Below, in pieces: positions 28,792-36,290 of a stretch of 64,000 nt of DNA; position 1 is the first letter of the stretch, and the number at the start of each line of letters is the position of its first letter. Both the position numbers and the translations under genes were made by a program. The stretch is from Ferruginibacter sp. (GTDB lineage Bacteria; Bacteroidota; Bacteroidia; Chitinophagales; Chitinophagaceae). The notes below the pieces were generated by a model. The model was not told the DNA's origin and ran no database searches. It saw nothing but the letters and a program-made list of their open reading frames with translations. The DNA is taken from positions 62,001 through 126,000 of the forward strand of contig JAOQAK010000018.1 in assembly GCA_025963635.1 (NCBI GenBank). The letters are read 5' to 3'.

Positions 28792-29535
28792 TTAATACCG
28801 CTGCACGATATGGAATACAAACCTTGCCGGCTGACCTATTACGCCGCCCGCTTCCCTTCTTTTCTTGAGCATATCAGATTTCCAATAAGCCCCCGCCTTT
28901 GCTGTATCGGTGAGTGCGGTTACGAGGGTGATTTTTTTATTATCATCGGCGTCGTGACCGTAAGCCCTGTCGACGATGCCATTGTCCATTCTCTCTTGCT
29001 TACCATCAGCAAAAGCTTTTTGCCATGCATCCCAATCTTTAACCGTAAAAGTAGTCATTGACCTCAAGGGAGAATTAACGACAGCTGTATCCTGCCACGT
29101 GATGATTACTGGTGAAACGGTAGGTTTACCCATTACTCCACCTTTCTGCATGGCTTGTTTAAGGGAAGGATTTGCGCCAAAGGCTTTGGCCTTAGCAATG
29201 TCGTCTGCTTTTGTTGCTACGAACACCATACTGGAATCTTCTACACTTCGTCCAATGACATAACTATGTATCCCATTGGCCAACCGCATGGAATCATGCG
29301 CATCGTAGGATGCTTTCCATTTAGTAAAATTGCCCACTTTGTGCGTTACGAGTAACATGCCCTGTGGGGTAGTGACAATGGTTGAGGGAGCAACCGATTC
29401 AGTAGTCGCAGTAGTAGTGGTGGTACTGTCACTACTGGTTGTTTCGGTAGTTGATTTTTGTTCGTTCCCTCCGCAGGAGGAGAAGAACAATGCCGCGGTC
29501 AAAATACACACGGGGAGAAGTCGTGATGAGATCAT
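28792..29535 (-). CDS. lipoprotein with two tandem dimeric alpha/beta-barrel domains
   Basis: 247 residues. The N-terminus ends in FFSSCGG with acylated Cys near 20, followed by a Ser/Thr-rich linker (about 25-55). Then two copies of a roughly 90-residue ferredoxin-like unit: first LVTHKVGNFTKWKASYDAHDSMRLANGIHSYVIGR, FVATKADDIAKAKAF and KGGVMGKPT; second MTTFTVKDWDAWQKAFADGKQERMDNGIVDRAYGH, LVTALTDTAKAGAYW and AGGVIGQPA. This is the dimeric alpha/beta-barrel (ABM-like) plan duplicated inside one chain. No catalytic residue can be assigned. It is monocistronic between two terminators. Confidence 0.7.
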   Translation of the reverse strand: MISSRLLPVCILTAALFFSSCGGNEQKSTTETTSSDSTTTTTATTESVAPSTIVTTPQGMLLVTHKVGNFTKWKASYDAHDSMRLANGIHSYVIGRSVEDSSMVFVATKADDIAKAKAFGANPSLKQAMQKGGVMGKPTVSPVIITWQDTAVVNSPLRSMTTFTVKDWDAWQKAFADGKQERMDNGIVDRAYGHDADDNKKITLVTALTDTAKAGAYWKSDMLKKRREAGGVIGQPARFVFHIVQRY

Positions 29536-30105
29536 TGTTTTTTTGTTTTAGCGTTAAAAAAATAGAAAGGAGTAAAGCAATCGGAAAATGCAGAGAACTA
29601 ATGTACAAATATTTGATTAGTGCAAAAAATTATTATGCATCTTTTATCGATATATGTAGATGTAACCTCGAAGGGTACCGTCATTTACGGGAATTTCTAC
29701 TCTGAATGGGAAAGGCTGTTGTTCCAATTAGTGTTGTTCCAATTAGTGGTTTAAATATTTTCCGCAGTTTGCAAAAGCGAGCTTCCATATTTAAATGTTT
29801 GGTTGAGACAGGAGTTTTAAAAAGAATGACAATCCTTGCATTGCAATCTCCTTTAGTACTGCCGGGAAAGCAATCGGACCGGTAAGGGTATTCATCCGCT
29901 TCAATAAAAGTTGCCCAACGGTATGCCGCTGAACCGAGCGTGGCAACGATGATGCCACATAGTACTTCTGCCGGTTACCAAATAAAAAACCCACCTCCTG
30001 AGAAGTGGGCTATATTAATTGCGCTATTAGTGTTAGGTTAAGCGTGAATTGTCAATGGTGAATGGTGAATAGTTAATAATTCACGTGACCATTCACCATT
30101 TACGA
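29536..30105. other. intergenic region without a supported gene
   Basis: 570 bp. It contains a duplicated GTTCCAATTAGTG (29722-29750 area), a terminator for the minus strand at 29981-30010 and a heptamer repeat at 30051-30106. A 67-codon minus-strand frame at 29791-29994 has no family features and runs into the terminator; I do not accept it as a gene. Confidence 0.6.
29981..30010 (-). terminator. intrinsic terminator downstream of ahcY
   Basis: On the minus strand GCCCACTTCT and AGGAGGTGGG form a stem with a short loop, followed by six T. Confidence 0.65.
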
Positions 30106-30106
30106 C
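30051..30106. repeat. heptamer tandem repeat, 3' of ahcY
   Basis: Eight consecutive 7-mers based on GTGAATG / TCACCAT (GTCAATG GTGAATG ... TCACCAT). The second half is the inverse complement of the first, so the array also folds as a hairpin. It abuts the ahcY stop codon. Confidence 0.7.
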
Positions 30107-31434
30107 TAATAACGGTAATGCTCAGCCTTAAACGGACCTTCTTTTGGAATGGCCAGGTAAGCACTTTGCTCCGGTGTTAACTCGTCTAATACTACACCGA
30201 TTTTGGCAAGATGCAAACGGGCAACTTTTTCATCCAATATCTTTGGCAGTACATATACTTTGTTTTCATACTTGTCTGTGTTGGTCCACAATTCAAGCTG
30301 GGCCAGGGTTTGATTCGTAAATGAATTACTCATCACAAATGATGGATGGCCTGTTGCGCAACCAAGATTTACCAGGCGGCCTTCTGCCAGGATGATCACA
30401 TCTTTGCCTTCGATGGTATATAAATCTACCTGTGGCTTGATGGTGTTTTTAGTATCGCCATAATTAGCATTTAACCATGCCATGTCGATTTCGATATCAA
30501 AGTGACCGATGTTACAAACGATGGCTTTGTCCTTCATCACGCGAAAGTGTTGTTCGGTGATCAGGTCGCGACAACCGGAAGCAGTAACGATGATGTCAGC
30601 TTCTTTCACTGCATCGATCATTTTCTTTACTTCGAAGCCGTCCATTGCAGCCTGTAATGCGCAGATAGGATCGATTTCAGTAACAATTACACGGCAACCT
30701 GCACCTTTCAATGAAGCAGCAGAACCTTTACCAACATCACCATAACTTCCTACAACGGCAATTTTACCGGCCATCATAACATCCGTAGCACGGCGGATGG
30801 CATCTACCAAACTTTCCTTACAACCGTATTTGTTATCAAATTTAGATTTGGTAACAGAGTCGTTTACATTGATGGCAGGAATTGGCAAGGTGCCTTTTTC
30901 CATTCTTTCGTACAAGCGGTGTACACCAGTAGTGGTTTCTTCAGATAAGCCCCTGATGCCGGAAACCATTTCAGGATATTTATCAAAAACCATATTGGTA
31001 AGATCACCGCCATCATCGAGGATCATGTTCAACGGACGATCGGCGCCACCAAAAAATAAGGTTTGTTCAATACACCAATCAGATTCTTCCTGTGTTTGAC
31101 CTTTCCAGGCAAAAACACCGATACCGGTGGCGGCAATTGCAGCGGCAGCCTGGTCCTGGGTAGAAAATATATTGCAAGAACTCCATTTCACTTCTGCACC
31201 AAGCGCAGTAAGGGTTTCGATCAAAACCGCCGTTTGGATGGTCATATGTAAACAACCAGCGATACGGGCGCCTTTCAAAGGCTGGGTTGGACCATATTCT
31301 TCACGCAATGCCATTAAACCCGGCATTTCAGCTTCAGCTAAACGTATCTCTTTGCGGCCCCAGTCTGCGAGGCTCATGTCAGCCACTTTATTTTTGAGGC
31401 TGAAATCGATGGAATTTTCTGTGATAGTTGACAT
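30106..31434 (-). CDS. ahcY: adenosylhomocysteinase
   Basis: 442 residues, full length. It hydrolyses S-adenosylhomocysteine to homocysteine and adenosine, with bound NAD, removing the product inhibitor of methyltransferases. Seen: the N-terminal substrate domain with [16 protein letters not shown] and [24 protein letters not shown] with catalytic Asp, the NAD-binding [11 protein letters not shown] at 229-239, and the C-terminal FKAEHYRY tail whose Lys and Tyr reach the partner's NAD site. It is divergent from an Lrp-family regulator with 118 bp between them. metK, the other half of the cycle, is at 57352. Confidence 0.97.
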   Translation of the reverse strand: MSTITENSIDFSLKNKVADMSLADWGRKEIRLAEAEMPGLMALREEYGPTQPLKGARIAGCLHMTIQTAVLIETLTALGAEVKWSSCNIFSTQDQAAAAIAATGIGVFAWKGQTQEESDWCIEQTLFFGGADRPLNMILDDGGDLTNMVFDKYPEMVSGIRGLSEETTTGVHRLYERMEKGTLPIPAINVNDSVTKSKFDNKYGCKESLVDAIRRATDVMMAGKIAVVGSYGDVGKGSAASLKGAGCRVIVTEIDPICALQAAMDGFEVKKMIDAVKEADIIVTASGCRDLITEQHFRVMKDKAIVCNIGHFDIEIDMAWLNANYGDTKNTIKPQVDLYTIEGKDVIILAEGRLVNLGCATGHPSFVMSNSFTNQTLAQLELWTNTDKYENKVYVLPKILDEKVARLHLAKIGVVLDELTPEQSAYLAIPKEGPFKAEHYRY

Positions 31435-31454
31435 AATATTTTTATTTTGAAAGA

Positions 31455-31462
31455 CAAATGTA
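31455..31462 (-). promoter_or_regulatory. -7 box of ahcY
   Basis: On the minus strand TACATTTG matches TAnnTTTG exactly, 21 bp upstream of the ahcY start. A good -33 TTG at the usual spacing is not seen. Confidence 0.5.
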
Positions 31463-31497
31463 CAATCGCAGGATAATATTCTACACTTTTGTAAAAC

Positions 31498-31530
31498 TTT
31501 GGGACAGATTTAAGATTAAAGGTAATTTAG
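31498..31530 (+). promoter_or_regulatory. possible promoter of the Lrp-family gene
   Basis: TTTG (31498-31501), 21-bp spacer, TAATTTAG (31523-31530, 7 of 8), about 22 bp before the start codon. Confidence 0.35.
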
Positions 31531-31552
31531 TAGAATAAAACACTTTTCAACC

Positions 31553-32050
31553 ATGGCTAAAACTATACAAAAAGAGGATTCAACTAGTGAACCGATGACG
31601 CTGGACAGCAAGGACCTGGCGATATTGAAACTATTGCAAAAAAATGCAAGGATCACCGTAAAGGAAATATCCGACCTGGTTCACCTGAGCACTACGCCTG
31701 TTCATGAGCGGATTAAGCGCATGGAGGCTGCCGGGGTGATCAAGCAATATGCTACCCTGCTGGATCATGCAAAGGTTAAAAGAGGGCTGATGGTGATCTG
31801 CTATGTGTCGCTGAAAGAACACAACAAAAATGCGGGTGAAAAATTTATCGAAACGATACTCGCTTTGGACGAGGTGATAGAATGCTACAATATTTCAGGG
31901 GAGTTTGATTTTATGTTAAAAGTGGTTTCGGAGGATATGAATGCCTACTACGATTTTCATGTCAACAAACTTAGCCAAATTGAAAATATGGGACATGTAC
32001 AGAGCGTGTTTGTAATGGGGATTATAAAACAAACGCACCAGTTGGTTTGA
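31553..32050 (+). CDS. Lrp/AsnC family transcriptional regulator
   Basis: 165 residues. The N-terminal winged helix is clear (LDSKDLAILKLLQKNARITVKEISDLVHLSTTPVHERIKRMEAAGVIKQY), followed by the RAM/AsnC ligand-binding beta-alpha-beta domain (LDHAKVKRGLMVICYVSLKEHN, EVIECYNISGEFDFMLKVVSEDM, VQSVFVMGIIKQ). These proteins form octamer-type assemblies that sense amino acids. It is divergent from ahcY, so autoregulation and control of ahcY (methionine or homocysteine response) are plausible, but the effector is not visible in the sequence. A 12-residue acidic N-terminal extension precedes the HTH. Confidence 0.93.
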   Translation: MAKTIQKEDSTSEPMTLDSKDLAILKLLQKNARITVKEISDLVHLSTTPVHERIKRMEAAGVIKQYATLLDHAKVKRGLMVICYVSLKEHNKNAGEKFIETILALDEVIECYNISGEFDFMLKVVSEDMNAYYDFHVNKLSQIENMGHVQSVFVMGIIKQTHQLV

Positions 32051-32187
32051 GGTTGATGGTTGATGGTAGACGGTTGAAGGTTGATGGTCTTTTAAATTTC
32101 AGTAACCCGTATCCAGCATCCAGCGTCCTTTATCCTTTATCCATTCTCAATTATCCATTATCCATTATCAAGCATCCAGCATCTATC
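32051..32187. repeat. two heptamer tandem arrays between convergent genes
   Basis: 32051-32088 holds five 7-mers of the GGTTGAT type. 32111-32187 holds eleven consecutive 7-mers (ATCCAGC, ATCCATT, ATCCTTT variants) and runs over the stop codon of the LytTR gene. The period is exactly 7 throughout each array. Confidence 0.8.
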
Positions 32188-32932
32188 CCGCTATCATCTT
32201 CAAAAACTCTTCCTTCTTTCTTCTTGCCACATCGATCGTAGTTCCATCCTGCATGATCACCTGTCCGCCTTGTGCCTTCACATATTTTTGAATGTAGTTT
32301 AAATTGATCAGGTGCGAATTGTGGATGCGGTAAAAACGGTAGGGGAGCAGCATGTCTTCAAAATCTTTCAGCAGCTTGGTAACCACCAGCGGCTTGCTCT
32401 CTTTGAAAAATATTTTGCTGTAGTTGGAACTCGATTCGATGTGAAGGATATTTCTTATGGGAATAAATTCGAGCCCTTCGGAGGTAGGAATCGCTATTTT
32501 ATCATCCTGCGATTTTTTATCGCTCATGGATGATTTGAGGATATCGATTTTTTCCTTTGTTTGTGAAGTACGCATTTTACTCAAACGGTCTACCGCTATC
32601 TGCAAATCCTTGATGGCAATGGGTTTCATCAGGTAATCGAAGGCGCTGATGCGGATGGCATCGATTGCGTAATGGTTGTAGGCTGTGGTGAAAATGATTT
32701 CGAAATTATAGTCACCCAATTCATCGAGCATCCGAAAACCACTCATCTTGGGCATCTCTATATCCAAAAAGATCACGTCGGGCTTATGGTGCTTTATCAG
32801 CAGCATGGCTTCCTCTGGCTTTTGAGCCATTGCGATCACCTGCAGATCGGGGCAAAATTCGTCGAGCTTTTGACGCAGGTTCTGTAAACTGCTCAGTTCG
32901 TCATCTATTAAGATGGCTTTAATTTTTTCCAT
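32183..32932 (-). CDS. LytTR-family response regulator
   Basis: 249 residues. N-terminal receiver with acidic ID-DE at 9-12, phospho-Asp57 in VIFLDIEMPKMSG and the TTAYNHYAIDAI stretch, then a LytTR DNA-binding domain (about 140-245: IPTSEGLEFIPIRNILHIESSSNYSKIFF, FYRIHNSHLINLNYI). It binds direct-repeat promoter sites as a dimer. The ATG is 1 bp past the stop of the upstream sensor kinase, so the two form one operon. This is the LytS/YehU-YehT type system common in Bacteroidota. Target genes are unknown. Confidence 0.95.
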   Translation of the reverse strand: MEKIKAILIDDELSSLQNLRQKLDEFCPDLQVIAMAQKPEEAMLLIKHHKPDVIFLDIEMPKMSGFRMLDELGDYNFEIIFTTAYNHYAIDAIRISAFDYLMKPIAIKDLQIAVDRLSKMRTSQTKEKIDILKSSMSDKKSQDDKIAIPTSEGLEFIPIRNILHIESSSNYSKIFFKESKPLVVTKLLKDFEDMLLPYRFYRIHNSHLINLNYIQKYVKAQGGQVIMQDGTTIDVARRKKEEFLKMIAG

Positions 32933-32933
32933 A

Positions 32934-34760
32934 TCAGATGGCTTTTAATTTGATGGATACCCTGGTGCCGGCGGGTGCTTCCGCAGCATCGTACAAATCT
33001 GTGATCACAATATCATCCGGACTGCTTTGTGCACCGTTAAATATATTGATACGATTCTCGGTAATCTTCAATCCTACACTTTCATGGTGGGGTTTGTTCT
33101 GCCTGTTATACACCGCAGATTGCACCCGCCCTACACCATTGTCTTCAATAACATAGAGGATACAATCGCCCGCCAGGCTAACATTTACCGTTAGCCGTTG
33201 ATCATCCCGTTCGCTGTGAGCCAGCCCATGCTCTATCGCATTTTCCACATACGGTTGTATTACCAGCGACGGAACTTTGTAATCGCCATTTTGCAGGGCC
33301 GGGTCAATATGGGTTTCGTAACGGAATTTTTTATTAAAGCGCAATTGTTGCAGGTCGATGTACAATTGCAGGGATTCCATATCCTTTAAAAGCGGCAACA
33401 ATTCATTTCGGCTGCTGTCCAATATGGTCCTGATCAGTCGTGCAAATTTATTGAGGTAATCGCTTGCCAGGCGCTTCTCATTTTGCATCATAAAATTTTC
33501 AATGCTATTAAGACTGTTGAAAATAAAATGGGGATTCATCTGCGATTGCAGGGCCTGCATCTGGGTTTCTGCAATTTGTTGCTTAAAGTTAGATTCGGTG
33601 CGTTTCTTCTTGGCTTCTATTGATTTATGGATAAAGAAGGCTATACCCAATATAAGCACGAAACATATTACCAGCGCCCATAACAGTGCATTCTTGGTCC
33701 TGATTTCTTTCTCCTGTATGGTGGCCAGTTGTTTCAGGTGCTGGTTTTCTATTTCTTGCCGCTTGATCATCCATTCGGATTCGTGAATGATGGTATTTCT
33801 TTTGTTTTTTTCTGAAAACAATGTCTCAAAAGCAAGGCGGTGAATTCTATAATAGTATAATGATGAGTCTTTATTATTCAGCTGATCATACACATTGGAC
33901 AATTCGAGTGCGGCATTTGACTGACCTTCGAGGTAGTCTGTATTCTTTGCTATTTCCATTGCTTTAAGAAGAATGGATATTTTTTTTGCCGGCTGAATAT
34001 CTGTAAGGTATTTTGACTGTGCCAGGTAGGCCTGGTATTCGTTGCGGATATCGCCCTGCGCCCTTGCCTGTTTTAACGCTTCGGAGAAATAATAATTTGC
34101 AGAATCGAAATGTTCAGCAATCGCCTGCAACTTTCCAAAGCCCACATTATATTGTGAGAGAATGTAATTTTCGTTGGCCCTTAAAGCGAAAGGCATGCCG
34201 GTAATCAACTGCTTTTTTGCGTCTGCATATAGCTTCTCTTCAAGATCGCATTGATGAAGCAGTTCATAATTTATAGCCACTCCACGCCATGCCGCCAGGC
34301 TTGTGTTGATCACGATGGCCTCTCTTGTGTAACGACGGCTTTTATCATAATCCTTTAAAATTTTAAAATTCTCGCCAATATTATTCAGGGAAACGGCCTT
34401 CAACCGCATAGCCTTACAGAGTTCCGCAAAGTCAATTGCCCTGAAATAAGCCGTATTGCTTGCCTCATAATTCGCGGAAGTGGAAAGCAACAGCCCAAGG
34501 TTTATTTGGGCAAGTGATTTGCCGTAGATAAACTGAAGGCTATCGCTTAAGGCCACGACTTTTTCGTAATAACTAAACGATTTTTTTACATCATTTTCGT
34601 TTGTGCGGTAGCTGATGCGGTGAAGAGTGATGATATACTGGGAATCTACCTTGGGATGTTGCTGTGTCCATTGAACAAGGCTATCAATAAATTTATTCTG
34701 ACAAAAAGTATTAACTGTACAGCAACTGATAATAGCCAGAATAAATATCTTTTTCACCAT
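32934..34760 (-). CDS. TPR-containing sensor histidine kinase (LytS/YehU type)
   Basis: 608 residues from ATG 34760; a TTG three codons upstream is less likely. A Sec signal (VKKIFILAIISCCTVNTFCQ) precedes a periplasmic domain of about 300 residues made of TPR helices (SLAQINLGLLLSTSANYEASNTAYFRAI, LNNIGENFKILKDYDKSRRYTREAI). Then a coiled coil, one membrane helix (about 358-377) and a His_kinase domain with phospho-His410 in QMNPHFIFNSLNSIENF, and a HATPase with NAIEHGLAHS and EDNGVGRV. It phosphorylates the LytTR regulator encoded 1 bp downstream. The periplasmic TPR probably senses a protein or peptide partner. Confidence 0.93.
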   Translation of the reverse strand: MVKKIFILAIISCCTVNTFCQNKFIDSLVQWTQQHPKVDSQYIITLHRISYRTNENDVKKSFSYYEKVVALSDSLQFIYGKSLAQINLGLLLSTSANYEASNTAYFRAIDFAELCKAMRLKAVSLNNIGENFKILKDYDKSRRYTREAIVINTSLAAWRGVAINYELLHQCDLEEKLYADAKKQLITGMPFALRANENYILSQYNVGFGKLQAIAEHFDSANYYFSEALKQARAQGDIRNEYQAYLAQSKYLTDIQPAKKISILLKAMEIAKNTDYLEGQSNAALELSNVYDQLNNKDSSLYYYRIHRLAFETLFSEKNKRNTIIHESEWMIKRQEIENQHLKQLATIQEKEIRTKNALLWALVICFVLILGIAFFIHKSIEAKKKRTESNFKQQIAETQMQALQSQMNPHFIFNSLNSIENFMMQNEKRLASDYLNKFARLIRTILDSSRNELLPLLKDMESLQLYIDLQQLRFNKKFRYETHIDPALQNGDYKVPSLVIQPYVENAIEHGLAHSERDDQRLTVNVSLAGDCILYVIEDNGVGRVQSAVYNRQNKPHHESVGLKITENRINIFNGAQSSPDDIVITDLYDAAEAPAGTRVSIKLKAI

Positions 34761-35057
34761 GAGAATCAATCAGATTGATTTTTATTTAAATTGAATGTAC
34801 TGTTAAAACCACACTGGTACGTATTACGTCTAATCACCGGCCCGGGCCAAGCGGACAGATGTATGTGGCTTAGTGAAACTGGTTATAATATAACTAAACT
34901 TAAAAGGGTAATATAAATAAAATTAAACCATCATAAGCGGGGAAAGGAGCATTCTTTACAGATGGTGTCCGGTACTGAGTAACCGGATATTATAAAAAGG
35001 TAAATGGCGGAATTTTCATGTAAGTATCGCCGTTATCAGATGCTTCGCTTTAATACA

Positions 35058-35555
35058 TTATACGTTTACCTTCATAATAAAATCATTCATAAAGTAGCCG
35101 TTACCAATCGGGATATCCTTTTCGCCGATAATGACAAATCCCAGTTTTTGATAAAATCCAAGGGCTTTATTATGCCGGTTTACATTTAACTCCAGGGTTT
35201 TTGCCCCCAATGGCCGGATTTCACTTATCACAAAATCCAGTAGCGCCTTTCCAATACCGCTTCCCTGCAAAGCCGGGTCTACATAGATTTTTTGAAGTTT
35301 AAAAATACCCAGTTCCTTTTTATTCTTAACAGAATAAGATGCAAAACCACTCGCCACATTATTAACTGATGCCACTATAAACCGGTGACCAAGTTCTTCT
35401 ATTTGTTTTTGTAAAGATGCCGCGCTATAAATCAGGTCGAGCATGTAGCTCATTTGTGCTTCGGATAAAATCTCCCGGTAGGCAACTGCCCAGGTAGTGT
35501 TTGCCAATGATTGAATGGTAGGGATTGATTCAACGCCAACTTTGGTTATCTCCAT
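35058..35555 (-). CDS. GNAT family N-acetyltransferase
   Basis: 165 residues, one GNAT domain. The acetyl-CoA binding motif is present as KIYVDPALQGSGIGKALLDFVI (Q-x-x-G-x-G/A form), followed by GAKTLELNVNRHNKALGFYQKLGFV, the usual substrate-side C-terminal half. The N-terminus (TIQSLANTTWAVAYREILSEAQMSYMLD) matches a widely spread Bacteroidota group that acetylates unknown small molecules or peptides. It lies 10 bp after the secreted-protein gene on the same strand, so they may be cotranscribed. Confidence 0.92.
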   Translation of the reverse strand: MEITKVGVESIPTIQSLANTTWAVAYREILSEAQMSYMLDLIYSAASLQKQIEELGHRFIVASVNNVASGFASYSVKNKKELGIFKLQKIYVDPALQGSGIGKALLDFVISEIRPLGAKTLELNVNRHNKALGFYQKLGFVIIGEKDIPIGNGYFMNDFIMKVNV

Positions 35556-35565
35556 CTGGCTGCAT

Positions 35566-36054
35566 TTATTGGATAGTAATTTTCAGTTCCGGCGCAAAGA
35601 AACGGCGACCCTGTTTATCAAATGCAATAATATCGAAGAAATACAATTCTTCACCGGCATGTAATCCTTCAGTGATATTTTTTTGCCATACAGCAGGCAA
35701 TGGGGTAGTGGTAAACCGCTGGGCCGCAATATCGCTTTGCGGAGAAGTTTTGCCGGTTTCCTCATCTTCAGTTATGCCGATTCTTTTATAAGCCAATTGG
35801 TAAGAAGAGAGCACATAATCAACGTTTTTTTCATCCCTCACTTTCAACGGAAGCATAATAAGTTGCCTCGCCTCATCTGCGGTTAACGCAATTGTTCCTG
35901 TGGCTCTTCCGAGCAAGGATTTTACCACCAGCTTTTTATTCTTTGCTGCAGCCGCGGCATTGGCGGGCTTCCCTGTGTTTTGCGCCAATAAGCCCTCGCT
36001 ATCCGCCATCAGCAGCACAAGCAACATCAATAAAAGGGAATAATTTTTATGCAT
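35566..36054 (-). CDS. secreted protein similar to the C-terminal domain of GldM
   Basis: 162 residues. MHKNYSLLLMLLVLLMADSEGLLAQ is a Sec signal, followed by an Ala-rich linker. The mature domain (about 45-162) has LTADEARQLIMLPLKVRDEKNVDYVLSSYQLAYKR and ends with GEELYFFDIIAFDKQGRRFFAPELKITIQ, which resembles the last domain of GldM, the type IX secretion/gliding motor shaft (pattern G-x-x-x-Y-F-x-D-I-x-A...DG..R). The similarity is from memory and needs a profile search. If it is right, this is a free-standing GldM-tail-like periplasmic protein of unknown role. Confidence 0.6.
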   Translation of the reverse strand: MHKNYSLLLMLLVLLMADSEGLLAQNTGKPANAAAAAKNKKLVVKSLLGRATGTIALTADEARQLIMLPLKVRDEKNVDYVLSSYQLAYKRIGITEDEETGKTSPQSDIAAQRFTTTPLPAVWQKNITEGLHAGEELYFFDIIAFDKQGRRFFAPELKITIQ

Positions 36055-36055
36055 A

Positions 36056-36255
36056 GAATTACACGAATTATGAAAAACACATTACACGAATTACATGAAT
36101 TTGATATACACGGGTGTATAAATTGTTATGTATGCCAAGAATGCACGAATATCCGCGAATGTTCTTATTCCTTTTTTTTCATTCATGCTAATTCGTGTAA
36201 TTGGTGGCGAATATCACTTTTGATTTATTCGTGCAATTCGTGTAATTCGTGGCCT
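36056..36255. repeat. ATTACACGAATT repeats, inverted
   Basis: GAATTACACGAATTA (36056-36070) and CATTACACGAATTACATGAAT (36080-36100) recur inverted as ATTCATGCTAATTCGTGTAATT (36181-36202) and TTCGTGCAATTCGTGTAATTCGTGG (36229-36253). The left and right blocks can fold into one long interrupted hairpin between the GldM-like gene and valS. It may serve as a terminator for valS; no U-tract follows the stem. Confidence 0.6.
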
Positions 36256-36290
36256 TACCGAAATTAATGCCTAAATGCTTTCAAAAAATG

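Noticed and set aside
29791..29994. 67-codon minus-strand ORF
   Set aside because: No signal, motif or start context; it runs into the ahcY-side terminator and has no homology I recognise.
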